A stretch of DNA of 64,000 bases from NCBI GenBank assembly GCA_964247055.1, contig OZ176051.1:11036001-11100000 (forward strand). Direction: 5' to 3'. The notes under the pieces are model-generated. The model made no database searches. It worked only from the letters and a program-made list of their open reading frames with translations, and was not told the DNA's origin. Both the position numbers and the translations under genes were made by a program. This document shows, one piece after another, positions 37,776 through 51,850 of the stretch. The DNA is from Paragordius varius (lineage: Eukaryota; Nematomorpha). How positions within the stretch are numbered: position 1 is the stretch's first letter; the number at the start of each line of letters is the position of its first letter.

Positions 37776-40519
37776 AAATCAATGGAACAAGCTAGATAGC
37801 ACCCAAGAGCCGGATAGCGATTATTCCTAGTCCTCTAAGAAACTTGGTATTAGATTATTTTCATCACAAAGACTATTGGCTCCGTGTATATAAAAGTATT
37901 TAAAGCTAAATGTTTATGAGCTGGATGAAAGTGGGAATTAGCATTTAAAGTTAGCATGTGGTTTTCCAAAGACTGTATGCTGGAGCATATCATTTATTTC
38001 AGTTCCAGATCTAGGATTACTATTTCGTGGGGACTGTGCACCATAGTGAACAGTATATTGGGATTTATGTTAAATCTAGAAAGGCTAACAGAATATTCTA
38101 TATACATAGATGCCAACGACTGGAGGATATTGTCGAGGATTCGAAATTTCTGTATTCAGCTAATATTGGAGAGTGACTGGATCTCATGGGGGTATTAGCG
38201 TATGGTTGATTTTACAAAAAATAATTATTGGAAAAACGTATTTATAACTTTGGAATGTCAGGATATACGCCATATGTGACCAATTTTGATAGAATTATTT
38301 CATTTCTCGGGATGATTGTGAAAAGCGATTGTATGTTTAGTGTGACTAGTATGTCAGACTCTTTCAGATGTATTGCTCTAATTTTATTCTTACTATTTTG
38401 TATATGATGGAGGATATGTATAAAGGGTTGTTTTATGAGTTTAGAAAGCGGTATGTTAATATTAACGACATTTGGTCGTAAGAGTGTTTAGGGCCACATT
38501 AATACGGGGTGGAATAATTTTGGTTTGCATGCTGTTTTAAAATCATTGGGTAAACTAGTGTTTTATCCCGATTTCTTTACCAAGTTTGTCATTCTTTGGG
38601 TGGGGTCCTATCGGATTGTAGTATAATTATTATTACTATATATTATATCAATCATTTTTTCAGCGTAAATTTTGCTGTTCATCTGTGACATTATCTTTAT
38701 CTGCGAGAATTACGATTGATAAGTTAAAAATATTCTGGTCGTATTATAGATAAGTGTTTTCATAATTATAAATATATCCAAGACCGCTCTCAATTTTGAA
38801 AATGATTTCCAACACTTCAATATCTTTTTTTCGGTAATATTTACCCATATGAGCTATTTCGAATTAAACATATGCATTATTCTTTCTTTTACGCATGATT
38901 TTTATTTAAAAAATATAAAAAATTATAATCCCAATTAATCGCTACCATTTTTATCAGAATATATCCAAATCGCCAATATAATAGGCAAATAAATAAGTCA
39001 AAAAATGTGATAATCAACTTATTTCTAGCAGCTATTTTTCGTAATAATTTATAAATCAGCTGTTAATCAGATTTTGGATTACCGACTCAATAAGAACTTT
39101 AAAAATATGAAATTTTTTATACAAGAAACAATGTTTATAATTATATTTACAAAATAAACAAAACTAGTTATTTACAAATCAGGGCGTATACAGAACTATC
39201 CCATAATGTCTACAAAACTGTAATAAAACAGTAAACAAAGGCAATAATTTGCCATCGCAAAATTCTTATATAAAACTTGATTCCAATTTTTTTTCGGATT
39301 CTGAAGCCTGTCGACTATATTGCATTATTATGAAGCTAAAGTCGTTGTCTATTTAAGATTTACGTTGGCTAATAGGCTTTGATCTGTTGGTAAAGGTAAG
39401 GTTGTGTAATAAAAGCGGATATTCTAAATTTTGTGCCTTCGGGCTATGTCAAAAATCCGATAATTTCACTTTGAGGCAATGGTCGGGTAGAGCCATTGTG
39501 GGATTTATTTTTTGGGGAACTATTGAATTTTTTTTGACTCGCCATGTTATTTGTAAAACTTTCCGCCAGCACCCTTAAACGCGTTTATCAAACACTCGTC
39601 ATTTTTTTATAATACAGAGCTCCCTACAACAGTGCCGGGAAGATTAACGAAGATATGCCTAATTTTGGTGGATAGTTTAATGGCAAGTCCATATTTTTCA
39701 TATTTTTTCATTGATTTTTTTATCGCAATTGATTTTTAACGTGCCATGTTTAATTTGTTTATGAGACTTCCAAGATGTAAATCGGAAATTACTTATATTC
39801 GGTTTCCTATGGACGTTGAATATTGTACATCTGGATCAATATGCATGTTTTTGGTTTTATTAATTGATGGAAAAGCCAAATTTGGCCCATTGACTCTATT
39901 ATGTTGATAAAACCCCAAGATTTAACGCATCGCGAATAGTTCCAAATTTAGGGTCAATGTAAATTTTTCTATTTATGAATTTCATAAAAATCAATTCCGA
40001 ATCCTAAATAATGGTGGGGGGGGGATCACGTTACGTATAATGGAAATAAATTCAAACCGGTTTTCAGCAGTCAGATATACCAGTAATCAAAGATAATTCG
40101 ATAAAATAAAAGGACATTATTATTCATGTTAAATGTTTGTTGTAAGTATTTTATGTGCATTTAATATATTTCAATAATCGGTTATAAATATAATGAATAT
40201 TGAGTCAATAAATTTAATCTCCTTGGACTATATACACCTTTTGATTGTCTATAATTCTTTTCAAGCCTATTGGTTTTGCCTACTATTCAGCTATAGTGGG
40301 TGTTTAACTAATTTTGGCAGGGATCTCTTTCAGTCCTCGGTGAAAATAATATCTCCCTAGCGCTAATCACCACATATTCCAATTTAAATTCACTTTGTAT
40401 TGTTTTTAGCATTAATGCACCAGTCGAGCGTAATGTAAATCAGTTATCAATAACTAAGACTAATTATCCATTGGGCCTGTTATTACCAAGTTCAATCTTT
40501 TCCAAATCCCAATATCCCC
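37776..40519. other. 2.7 kb stretch without a recognised gene
   Basis: Bases 37780-38640 may be the former end of the Gypsy fossil (less AT-rich, no family motif). Bases 39380-40020 are also less AT-rich and contain short frames on both strands that match nothing known. A nine-G run lies near 40016. Confidence 0.35.
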
Positions 40520-40527
40520 TTTATAGA
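40520..40527 (+). repeat. 8-bp target site duplication, left (TTTATAGA)
   Basis: Identical to 44185-44192, directly flanking hAT-3. Confidence 0.85.
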
Positions 40528-40870
40528 TAAGGTGACCAGATTTTTTGAAGGAAAAAGCGGGACAAATATGAGAAGGGGAGTCGGGTCGTTGGGAAGTACA
40601 ACCAAAAAATTTTTACAAAAAATTTATTGTAATATTTATTTATTTTTAACACAAATACATTATAAATATAAAAAAATTGTACCTCACAGGTTGTTTGTAC
40701 CTTATTCAATAAATTTACATGTGCACGAACAAAGAGTGAAGTGATTGTAATATTCTATAAAAAAATAATAAAGATGAACAAAGTGCGCTGGGTGATGCAA
40801 GAAGCGGCACTAAAAATATTTTTAACAATTTAGCGAATAATCATAATCAAAACATTATTGGCAGATACAC

Positions 40871-40980
40871 AACGCTATTGTTACCCCTGGATGTGGAAAA
40901 TATAGATGTTAAAATGCTTGGATATTGTAGAACAGTTGGTTAGCTCTTTTGCCAGCGATTGAAATATTTATAAAAATGTG
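40871..40980 (+). repeat. Reversed, partly deleted copy of an internal hAT-3 transposase segment
   Basis: 'caacgctattgttacccct' with 'atgcttggatattgta' and 'gttggttagctcttttgcca' match the reverse complement of 42570-42345. About 100 bp of the original are missing between the first and second blocks. Confidence 0.7.
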
Positions 40981-41592
40981 ATCTACTAGAATCCTATTTT
41001 TTATCACAGGACAAAGGTCAAAATTCCAAGTCAAAAAAGGTTAGAAAATAATTTTATACCATTACCTAATCGCAATATCATAAAGTATCCAGAAAAACAA
41101 GGCTCAATGAATAGCCAGAATATAAAAATGTTTTATACAAACAGAAACGATTATTTGGAACAAAGACGGTGCACAATGACACTTTTTTATGAAGTCTCAT
41201 TATTAAATAAATATATTGAATGAAAACTTATATTATGGACAACAGAAAAAATACGTAGGATAGAAATGGTTAAAATAATCATTTTTAAACAAATTATGTT
41301 CCATACAATAATTATTTAATTGTAGAATTTGCATTATCTTTACCTGAACCACTGCTATTGAACGCGTTTTTCCACAGTAAATTAAGTAAGGACACGGAAT
41401 CAAATTTAAATGTAAATAAAAGCCATTTTATGTGTTCAAATATAATTTATGAAGACTTATACAATATTAAAGTAATTTTGTTTATTTTTTAACATAAAAC
41501 TTTATAAATATAAGAAAATATGTTTGAGTGAATGCGTTTTAGCAGATTGTCATCATTTTTTAGAATGTTGTAGAATTCTTCACAAGAATTTG

Positions 41593-43356
41593 TCAAATTA
41601 TATTTGACAGATAAAATGCCCTTAAAATTTCAACATTTAAATTTGATTTTTCCGATATCCACACCTGATTTATTGTGGAAAAAACGCGCTCAGTAGCAGC
41701 GTTGGTTCCAGGTAAAGATAGTGCGAATCCCACAATTTTTAAAATATTATTGTATAGAAAGTTTGTTTCAAAATGATGAAATATTTCCAACCATTTCTTT
41801 TCTACTGTATATTTTTCTTTTGTCCATAATTTAAGTTTTTCATTATTAATATATCTTTTAACTAATGATACTTAAGAAAAAAGATCATTTTCTGAAAGAT
41901 TACTTTTTGAGAATTTTTGGGAGCAGATATAATGAAATGATTTTTGAACATCGCACCAATTAAATTCTGATTTTTATTATCCAATGAAAAAATTTCATTG
42001 AATTGCGTCGTTCAGTCTTCCAAATAATCTTTACAGTTTGTATAATACATTTTCATATGGTACAGGATATCTTGGCGATTTATTAAGCCTTGTTTTTCTA
42101 AATTATTTATTATATTGCGGATGGTTAATGGTATAAAATTATTTTCTAACCGTTGTTGACATTGGAATTTTAGGTTTTCAACTTCATTGGCTACTTCGAT
42201 TGCCGAAATTTTGTCACCCTCTATAAATTTAATAACATTTTGAAAGAGAGAAGCCTGATTATGTAAGAATTCTAACCATATTTTTGAAGAATCACTTCCA
42301 AAAAATTTTTTAAAGTTGTAGGACATTTGTTCTGTTATAAAAAAAAGATTTTAAAGGATCATACATTTTTAAAATTCTTTCGATAGCTGGCATAAAAGCT
42401 AACCAACGAGCTTTACAATATCCAAGCATTTTTTGATATTGAACTTCTGCATTTTCACAGAATTCTATAAGCATTTCAACACCTACCGTTTATATATATA
42501 AAAATAGGAATATATTTTAACAACTACATTTTCCACAACTAGGGGTAACAAATCAGCCACTGTTTGAATAGCGTTATGTATTATATGCGCTGCACACACA
42601 ACGCCAATAATGTTTTGATTAAGATTATCTGCTAATTTATGAATATTATTTGTTCCCCTCCTTGCTTTTCCACCGAAGTTCGTATTGGAGTTGTTAGCGC
42701 AATATGCGATAATTTTGTCTTTTAAATTATTTTTTTCTAGAATATGCATTATTGAAGTAAATATTATTTCGAAATTTTCACCGGGTAGGGAAACTAAATA
42801 TATAATTTTAATTTTTACTCCGGTTTAATCAAAATATCTTATTAAAGTGGGAAATAATTCTGTTTCATGGTGATTTGATGCATCAAAGTATAGGGATAAG
42901 AAATTAATTTTCAGCAAATTTTTTTGTATTTCAGAAAATGCATGTGGCGAAAGGACATTGCACACAATGGCTTCAGCCTTTGTACGGGCACATGTAATTT
43001 TTTTATGGAATAAGGTGCGAATAACCTGTGAGGTACAGTCCATAGATCTAAAGGAATGATTGTGATTAACGGCGTGAAAAGATAACACGCACTCAGCTAG
43101 TGCCAAATTTTTCTTCCTCTCCAAAAGCGGTTTTTCGAAAAAAATCGCTCATTTTGTAAGATGATGCCGCCATATCTAAACATTTTTTATGTTTCTGTAT
43201 TTCCATATGCTTTGTAATATCATGCTTGCCGCCATGTGCTAGGGTGAATTCCCCCTCGCATATAAGACATTTAACAGATGATTCATTCTTTGTTTTTTTG
43301 ATCAAAGGAAAATCTTTCATTAATTCATCGTTGAATTTACAACCTTTTTTGTGCAC
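41593..43356 (-). pseudogene. hAT transposase with BED-like zinc finger, broken into about five pieces
   Basis: In reading order on the minus strand: 43356-43093 has a BED-like finger (CLICEGEF … HDITKHMEIQKHKK). 43124-42825 has the linker and first catalytic region (FLSLYFDASNHHETELFPTL). 42749-42483 has the mid region (AYCANNSNTNFGG, VVCAAHIIHNA). 42326-42012 is mostly helical. 41790-41593 is the dimerisation tail (ALSLPGTNAATERVFS). These fit the unnamed hAT family whose termini read AAGGTGACCAGA. The breaks between the pieces are few, so decay is moderate. Confidence 0.8.
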
Positions 43357-43394
43357 ATATTTATAAACTACTATTAGTATAATAAATATTATAT

Positions 43395-43930
43395 TACCTT
43401 AATTTTCTGGAATAAAAGTGTAAGGTACCGATTTGTGGTATCAATATGTCTTTTAAGCTACCGATTTGTGGTATTAATTTGGCTTTTTAATAATGTTGGC
43501 AAGTAATAAAACTAAAATATTAATATAATAAATATTATGTTACCTAAATTTCTGGAATAAACGTGTAAGGTACCGATTTGTGGTATCAATTTGTCTTTTA
43601 AGCTACCGATTTGTGGTATTAATTTGGCTTTTTAATAATGTTGGGAAGTAATAAAACCAAAATATTAGTATAATAATTATTATATTACCTTAATTTTCTG
43701 GAATAAACGTGTAAGGTACCGAATTGTGGTATCAATTTGTCTTTTAAGCTACCCATTTATGGTATTAATTTGGCTTTTTGATATGTTAGCAAGTAATAAA
43801 ACTAAAATATTAGCATATTAATATTATATTACCTTATCTGAAATAAACGTAGCTACCGATTTGTGGTATTAATTTATCTTTTAATCTAGAGATTTTTGGT
43901 ATTAACTTGGCTTTTTGATAAGGATGACAG
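43395..43930. repeat. Subterminal tandem array of hAT-3, about four ~145-bp units
   Basis: Each unit holds 'ctggaataaacgtgtaag' and two copies of the core TACCGATTTGTGGTAT, about eight cores in all, one or two eroded. The array lies between the transposase start and the right terminal repeat. In other hAT elements that is where short repeated transposase-binding motifs sit. Confidence 0.8.
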
Positions 43931-44184
43931 TAGTGGTAGGAAGGAAAGTGTATAATCATATGATATAAATTCGAAAAAAATAAATATTTTTAATTTAAAA
44001 ATAAAAAATTAAATTAAAATTTATATAGATTTTAAAGATATTCAATGTTACAAAATTTAAACGGATAAAAAAAATATATTTGTATAAAAAAAATTTTTTT
44101 ATTAATTGTGAAAAAGCGGGACATTTTAAAAACGTAGCGGGACGCGGGACAAAGTGTGAAAAAGCGGGACGTCTGGTCACCTTA

Positions 44185-44192
44185 TTTATAGA
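44185..44192 (+). repeat. 8-bp target site duplication, right (TTTATAGA)
   Basis: Exact match to 40520-40527. Confidence 0.85.
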
Positions 44193-45339
44193 GGATATTT
44201 ATAGGTGTGTTATTTTTGTTTCTTTGGCACTTCCTATAATTTTTACGATTTTCTTATTTATACCGTTTTTTAACAAATATAATTATATAGTTAACACAAG
44301 CATATAAATATTTATTATTGTCTGATGAAGTGCAATTATTTTCTCATTAAAATCCTTTTTAATTAATCTCATACAGCTGATTAAAATCGAAAATTCGGTG
44401 TTGCATTTATAAAATTGAATCTATATAAATGATTAATTTAGTATTATCAATGTTAGCAATATTTTTTAACACATTTTTAAAAACTTACATATGAAAAATC
44501 ATAAAAATAAATTAATATATAACCAATCCCGAAAATTTCATTTTACTTATTTATAAAAAATAGCTAGAAATATTTTACATTACCCTTATTCTGGAATAAG
44601 AATATGATCAGTGCGAAAGATACAGTAAATATAAGGTTAGAACGGCTTAATATCATAAGCACAAGAAAAGACAAAAATATTTTATTTAACCAATTTAATG
44701 TGTGGTGTTACCATATTGTAAACATTGATTTTATTAATTGAATCGAAATAATGATAAATAAACGCGTGTATATGGTAAAATTATTAATTATTTCTTTTGC
44801 CCACCAATAATTACCTTAAAGGGTTACCTTTTGGTTTTTTTATTACACGTAGAAGGTCTGTAAACATCCTATTACAATATTATGTGTTACTTACTGCGCA
44901 TATCAATTATAGTTATAAATAACCTATTGCTACAAATAAATATTTTTAACTTTCGTATTATTATTTTAACATAAAATTTCGTTCTTATTTTAACATAAAA
45001 TATTCGTTTCGTTAATATTAATTAGATATTTTTATCATTTATATCATGTTTGAATAAAAATAAACCAAAAAGATTTTAACTTACATTTTCGCTAGTACCG
45101 ATAGACATGAATGGTCTATGTCACAGAATTAACTTTTAAATCATAAAAAATCTATGATATTGGAAAAACATAAATATATATTTTGTATGTCATTTAAACG
45201 GTATCATTATACATAAAATCGCTGATTTTTTGGATTTTTTGTTAATTAACCAATATGATAGATTTGGTTATAAAATATTAATCTTAAATGCTTTAATCAT
45301 AACTTGGCAAGTAATTTCTTGATAAAATTAATTTTTTCA
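44193..45339. other. AT-rich stretch, nothing recognised
   Basis: No protein-like frame or repeat match was seen. Confidence 0.4.
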
Positions 45340-45809
45340 AAATCGATCAATGTCATATTATTTTATTTATAACCAGTGAAACTGTCAAAGAAATGTTGTC
45401 TTTGTTGAACACCTGTCCAAATAGGTGAATTAACAATTAATATTAAATTTTTATTAATAATACCATTTTTTACAAATATACAACTATCATAAATAACGCA
45501 ATTGATATAATATTCTGAAAAAGACTTATTTTCTGCCAAATTTACAATTTGGTAATCGCAAAGTTACAATCTAAAATATAGACTTTATAATGATTTTTTT
45601 AGCTATGGCGGTAATTTTTTTAAAATATGTTTTCGTGTGTTTTGATTTACGGCTTTTAATCGCCTTACTTTATTTGCTTCCTGTTTCGCCATAGCTCGTT
45701 GATAATTTTTTATAATTTTATGTGAAAAGCACTCTTCCGAAATACATGTAAGTCCATTATGATTTAATACTGGATGTCTTTACTTAAGCGCAAAATATGA
45801 CTAGGTCTA
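45340..45809. repeat. Long duplicated segment, copy 2, left part
   Basis: Matches 25410-26035 up to 'tatgactaggtcta', where similarity stops abruptly. It resumes at 51851 with 'aatgtttgtcctg', which is the next base in copy 1. Confidence 0.7.
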
Positions 45810-46118
45810 TTTAGTACCTCAGTTTAGCCGCACATATGATAATGGATTTTTAAAAATATTGAGTTGGCAATTTAAAAAAAAACACGTAGATTCATTCGAT
45901 TTAAAGTGTATATTTGCTATTCATTTTTCATAATTTAGCAATAAGAGAACCAATTTTAGACTTTCTCTAATCCTACCTTGTGTGAAAAATCTTTTTTGGA
46001 ACAGTTGTTGATTTTAAAGCAACTGGATATGTGTAATAAAAGGGAAATTTTTATAAATAAATGGGCCAAGGGCCGTTTCTTTGAAAAATGAGTTTTCACA
46101 ATGGACTTTATAGCAGTT

Positions 46119-46345
46119 TGTTAAGTTAGATCCTACTGTCGTAGACACAAACGCACCTATATAATTGTAAACAATTATAACTCTTTGTGATATACCTAGT
46201 TAATGTTTATTGTAGCTTCAAGCAAAATAGCTAGTATATAATTGCTGTATTATAATATCATACCATGTTTTTGATTTCTGTTATTTAATAGATTCCTGTT
46301 TACATCGTTACTTCTACTATTCTAGGTTATATAGCTTTAGTTCCA
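46119..46345 (+). repeat. 5' LTR, 227 bp
   Basis: Begins TGTTAAG and ends TTCCA. It matches 50474-50700 with roughly ten differences and one small indel, about 5% divergence. No target duplication is seen at the outer edges. Confidence 0.85.
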
Positions 46346-46359
46346 TTATTGGCGCGGTA

Positions 46360-47285
46360 ATGAACCTAGTAAAAATTTCTCTGGAAAGTTTTGATGAAAA
46401 GGAAAATTTTGACCGATACGTTTCGTACATTCAGCGAATGTTAGCTGCAAAAAACATGACGGCAAACGATAAATTGCAAGACGTTATTCCTCGCCTACGC
46501 AGGAATGTCGGTCACAAAAAATTCGAACAATTCCTGTTCCCAAATTCACTGGATAATACCACCTGGCCGGAAATCATTGAAGCCGGCAGGAAAATCTACG
46601 AATCGAATAGGACAAACATATTCCAGGCCAGATTAAATTTCGTAAAACTCCGTCGGAAAGAAAATGAAACATTTACGGGATTTCTGTTACGAGTCAAAAC
46701 CGAAGCCGCAAAATGCAACTTCAAGCTCGACATCGATGAAAAAATGCGCGAAGTGTTCATTGCAGGCCTGGGAGTGGAAAAATTAGAACTCGATCTATTC
46801 ACTAGATTCCCCGATGCAATGTGGGGAAACGAAGCTGTAACACTCAAACAAGTGGTAGACATTGCTCTCAACTATGAAAAAGCACATCAACTAACAACAA
46901 TAGATGGCCAGATATTGCAGACTACAGTTCGGAAATACCAAAACATGTGGCGATTCTGCGGGTTAGGTCATGTACCCGGCAGATGCCCAGCTTGGGGCAA
47001 ACAATGTTATAAGTGCCAAGGCTGGAATTACTTCCAACCGTGCTGTAGGAAGAAAAGGATTAGCAACGTTCAGCATGTCGAATCTGGAACCACCCCCAAG
47101 ATAGCAATAATAATAAATGGCAAACCAATACACATGATTATAGACACAGGTTCAAGCGTATCCATAATCGATTGTCAAGCGTGGGAAAAGATTGGAAAGC
47201 CCGAGTTGCAACAAACAGGCCCAGATTCGTATAGCTATGGTGGTCAAAGAATCAATTCCAAGGGTAGTTGCATGGTCACGGTACA
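46360..47285 (+). CDS. Retroelement gag-protease (fossil element part)
   Basis: Gag-like N-terminal region, then two zinc knuckles (CGLGHVPGRC and CYKCQGWNYFQPC, about residues 200-229). An aspartic protease head follows with the active site IIDTGSSVSIID (about residues 260-271). The pattern is that of Mag/K02A2.6-like Gypsy elements. The frame leaves retroelement sequence at about 47285, where the inverted 103-bp piece begins. It is part of the fossil at 46119-50700. Confidence 0.75.
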
Positions 47286-47388
47286 ATGCGATGGTGGAGT
47301 TTCTTCGGGTGAAATTGTCTTACCCATTATCTTTTCGCCTCCTTCCCTTGATCTTAGTTGGTCTGCGTGTTTTCGGATGATTTTGTTA
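47286..47388 (-). repeat. 103-bp reversed copy of the element's own tail
   Basis: Matches the reverse complement of 50181-50283 with only a few differences. It lies exactly between the protease and the RPB1 fragment, as a junction scar. Confidence 0.85.
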
Positions 47389-49108
<1,720 letters not shown>

Positions 49109-50110
49109 AATTGTCCCACATGCCGACAGAACCACAACAACAAGATACAGAAAGCTTTCAAACAGCAGAACATGTAAGATTACTCAATAGTAATCTATTT
49201 AATATAAATCGTGACCATATTAGAAACCAGACCGAAACCGACCCTGTATTAAAACAGGTAATAAGGGCACTAAGAACAAACAACTGGTCCAATAAAATAT
49301 TACATCCATTCAACAGTTTTAGAAATGAAATTGTAAATACATACTGGTTATTATATTGACATGATAGATTAATAATTCCCGAATCTCAAAAAATAAATAT
49401 CTTACAATTATTACGCGTCGGACACCCCGGATTCAAAACAATGTACGAAACAAATAGTGTTTTGGCACAATATGGAAAGCGACATAAAAAAAGTGGGTAG
49501 ATACGTGTAAAAAGTGTCAAGAAAACCGTCCGAGGCGAAAACTGAATCCCACATACAATTGGAACACGAATACAGCAATATAGGAGAGATTACATCTAGA
49601 TATAGCAGGCCCGATAGACAATTATTAATGGATAGTTCTTATTGACAGTTATTCTCGTTGGGTAGTTAAACTATCGAAAATGATATCGACCAAAAATATC
49701 TTAAATTTCCTAGACGAATGTTTCAGTCGATATTGATCTCCTAGTGATAGTAACCGACAAGGCGTCTTACTTTACATCAAAAAAGTCATGGAAACGGGAA
49801 ACATTAAACATATAACATCAGTTCCCTATCATCCAAAAACTAACGGAATGGTGGAACGGGTAATATATACCCTAAAAACACATTATCGGTCAGCAGAAGA
49901 CGATGACCCACATTCCAAAATAAATAACACGCTTTGGGGATACCGCACCAACATACACAGTGCTACAAATACATGTCCCGCTCAACTTTTCCTAAAACGT
50001 ACCCTACCCAATCCAATCACATGGCTACAATATAAACAAACAGACTTCTTAGACGATGTACCACCTAATCACGAATACCATGAAAACGAAAATATACATA
50101 AAAAATGAAC
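49109..50110 (+). pseudogene. Retroelement integrase region (fossil element part)
   Basis: An acidic linker (about 49112-49360), the zinc-binding head (HPGFKTMYETN, near 49420) and the core with its last catalytic glutamate in HPKTNGMVERVIYTLKTHYR (near 49835-49890). A Gypsy-type C-terminal block LWGYRTNIHSATNTCPAQLF follows. It belongs to the element at 46119-50700 and is broken. Confidence 0.8.
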
Positions 50111-50180
50111 TATCGAATGGATGGCGAGAAGGAATTGTAAATAAACGACTCGGATTACTCTCATATGAAATACAGAATGA

Positions 50181-50283
50181 TAACAAAATCATCCGAAAAC
50201 ACGCAGACCAACAAAGAACAAGGGAAGGAGGCGAAAGGATAATGGGTAAGACAATTTCACCCGAAGAAACTCCACCATCGCAT
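50181..50283 (+). repeat. Source copy of the 103-bp inverted repeat, in the element's tail
   Basis: Reverse complement of 47286-47388. It lies in normal orientation within the frame that continues after integrase. Confidence 0.85.
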
Positions 50284-50473
50284 GACCTATGTGTTAGGTA
50301 CCCTCCGGCCACGACCGAAGACCCGACCTTACCTCCGCCTCAACCCTCGGAACCAATCATTGAGCTACCATCCCAAAATACACCCACCACAGCACCTACC
50401 ACTGACACTCATACAGAACGGCGATACTAATCCGACACCCACCAGATAAATATCAAGGACAGGGAAAGAGTGA

Positions 50474-50700
50474 TGTTAAGTTAGATCCTACTGTCGTAGA
50501 CACAAACTCACCTATATAATTGTAAACAATTATAACTCTTTGTGATATACCTAGTTAATGGTCATTGCAGCTTCAAGCAAAATAGCTAGTATATAATTGC
50601 TGTATTATAATATCCACACATGTTTTTGATTTCTGTTATTTAACAAATTCCTGTTTAATACATCATTACTTCTACTATTCTGGGTTATATATTACTTCCA
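50474..50700 (+). repeat. 3' LTR, 227 bp
   Basis: Same length and same TG…CA ends as 46119-46345. It is preceded by a purine-rich tract. Confidence 0.85.
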
Positions 50701-51640
50701 TTAGAGTGTTAATATATAAATTAAACATTATAATTGTTGCTAGTTACATAATATTTAGATACAAAATTTTAATTAAATACAAACCATAACATTAACATAT
50801 ATTTATTAATAATTAAGTATTTTTTCAGGACATTAACATGCATCCCTATTTCGTATTATACTCTATTGCCATCCATAAAATAAAATTATATTTTAATCAG
50901 AAATTCTAGAAATTATGTTTCACTAATATTTTTACATTTTCCTACCGAAAAGAATCAAATCCGCACATTTTACATATACCAAGATTGTCCCCTAATTTTG
51001 TATAAACTATTCATAATATCCCCCTGTTTTTTAAAAAAAGCGTTTTTTATTCTATTTTTTACTAACAATCTTTTATGCCATACGCTACTATTATAAAAAC
51101 TTGGATAATACTAATTAAGTTAGTTAACTAAATGTGTGCGGGTTTGGCGATTTTTCGATTCACTCTTAATATAATAATATTGCTAATAATAATCTTTCAG
51201 CTTGATCCTTTATAAAAATACGTCATTCTAATCTTCTAACTTTACTAGAGGTCTTAAACTTTTCGATTTTTTTCTATGATTTTAGTATTGAATAACAAAT
51301 TCACCCTTCAACCTTTTTAAAAAACAATCGTTTGAAATTAACGCAATAAAGAAAAATAATATATGCCATAAAGAAATATTTCTAATTTGTGATGAAGTGT
51401 ATTACCCCAAAAACATCTCTTTATTAATAGGGCGAATTATTGTTTGAGGGTAAATTAAATTGTTCAGGGATAAATTTGAGGTCTAAATTGTATATGCTAG
51501 ATTATGACATTAAAAATGTTATAAAAATTGTTGATTTCATATATTATATTTTTATTAATATATTTGCCAACGACCCTTTTCCCAAAAAAATAAATTCCGT
51601 TAATTTTGCTATTTTCTGATATTGAGCAGCAATATTTTTA
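50701..51640. other. AT-rich stretch, no gene
   Basis: Only a short family C motif (about 51430-51480, 'ttgtttgagggtaaattaa') is recognised. Confidence 0.4.
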
Positions 51641-51694
51641 TCTTTAAGCTTAAAACCAAAAGCACCATAAAAGTCCCGATACATTTATCTATCA

Positions 51695-51696
<2 letters not shown>
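51640..51696. repeat. Family A terminus fragment
   Basis: 'aaaaccaaaagcaccataa' then 'gatacatttatctatcag' is the right terminus of family A, and it again runs straight into a TA tract. Confidence 0.6.

Positions 51697-51764
<68 letters not shown>
51697..51764. repeat. (TA)n microsatellite, ~68 bp
   Basis: Uninterrupted AT dinucleotides. The open frame across it (51622-51822) is a poly-Ile/Tyr artefact. Confidence 0.9.
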
Positions 51765-51766
<2 letters not shown>

Positions 51767-51850
51767 CAACAGTACATTTTTTGGTGGAGACTGAGTATAT
51801 AAGAAAATCTATAATAATTTAGTTTCAAAATGGTTGATCCTGAAGTTACA

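Larger units (their letters stand above)
40528..44184 (-). mobile_element. hAT DNA transposon (hAT-3), 3657 bp, with BED-type transposase remnants
   Basis: Terminal repeats are TAAGGTGACCAGA at each end, with 'aaagcgggac' motifs just inside both. A perfect TTTATAGA duplication flanks it. The minus strand holds a nearly full-length but broken transposase (43356-41593). Between the transposase 5' end and the right terminus is a ~540-bp tandem array (43395-43930). Between the transposase 3' end and the left terminus is a reversed copy of part of the gene (40871-40980). A related relic lies at 15580-16258. Confidence 0.85.

Noticed and set aside
39380-40020. Possible mariner/Tc1 or unknown gene in a less AT-rich patch
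   Set aside because: No catalytic or DNA-binding motif could be identified in any frame.
43395-43930. CRISPR-like array
   Set aside because: The repeats are long, lie within a eukaryotic hAT element, and the spacing sequence is repeated as well.
51622-51822. 66-codon open frame
   Set aside because: It is mostly the (TA)n microsatellite read as Ile-Tyr repeats.
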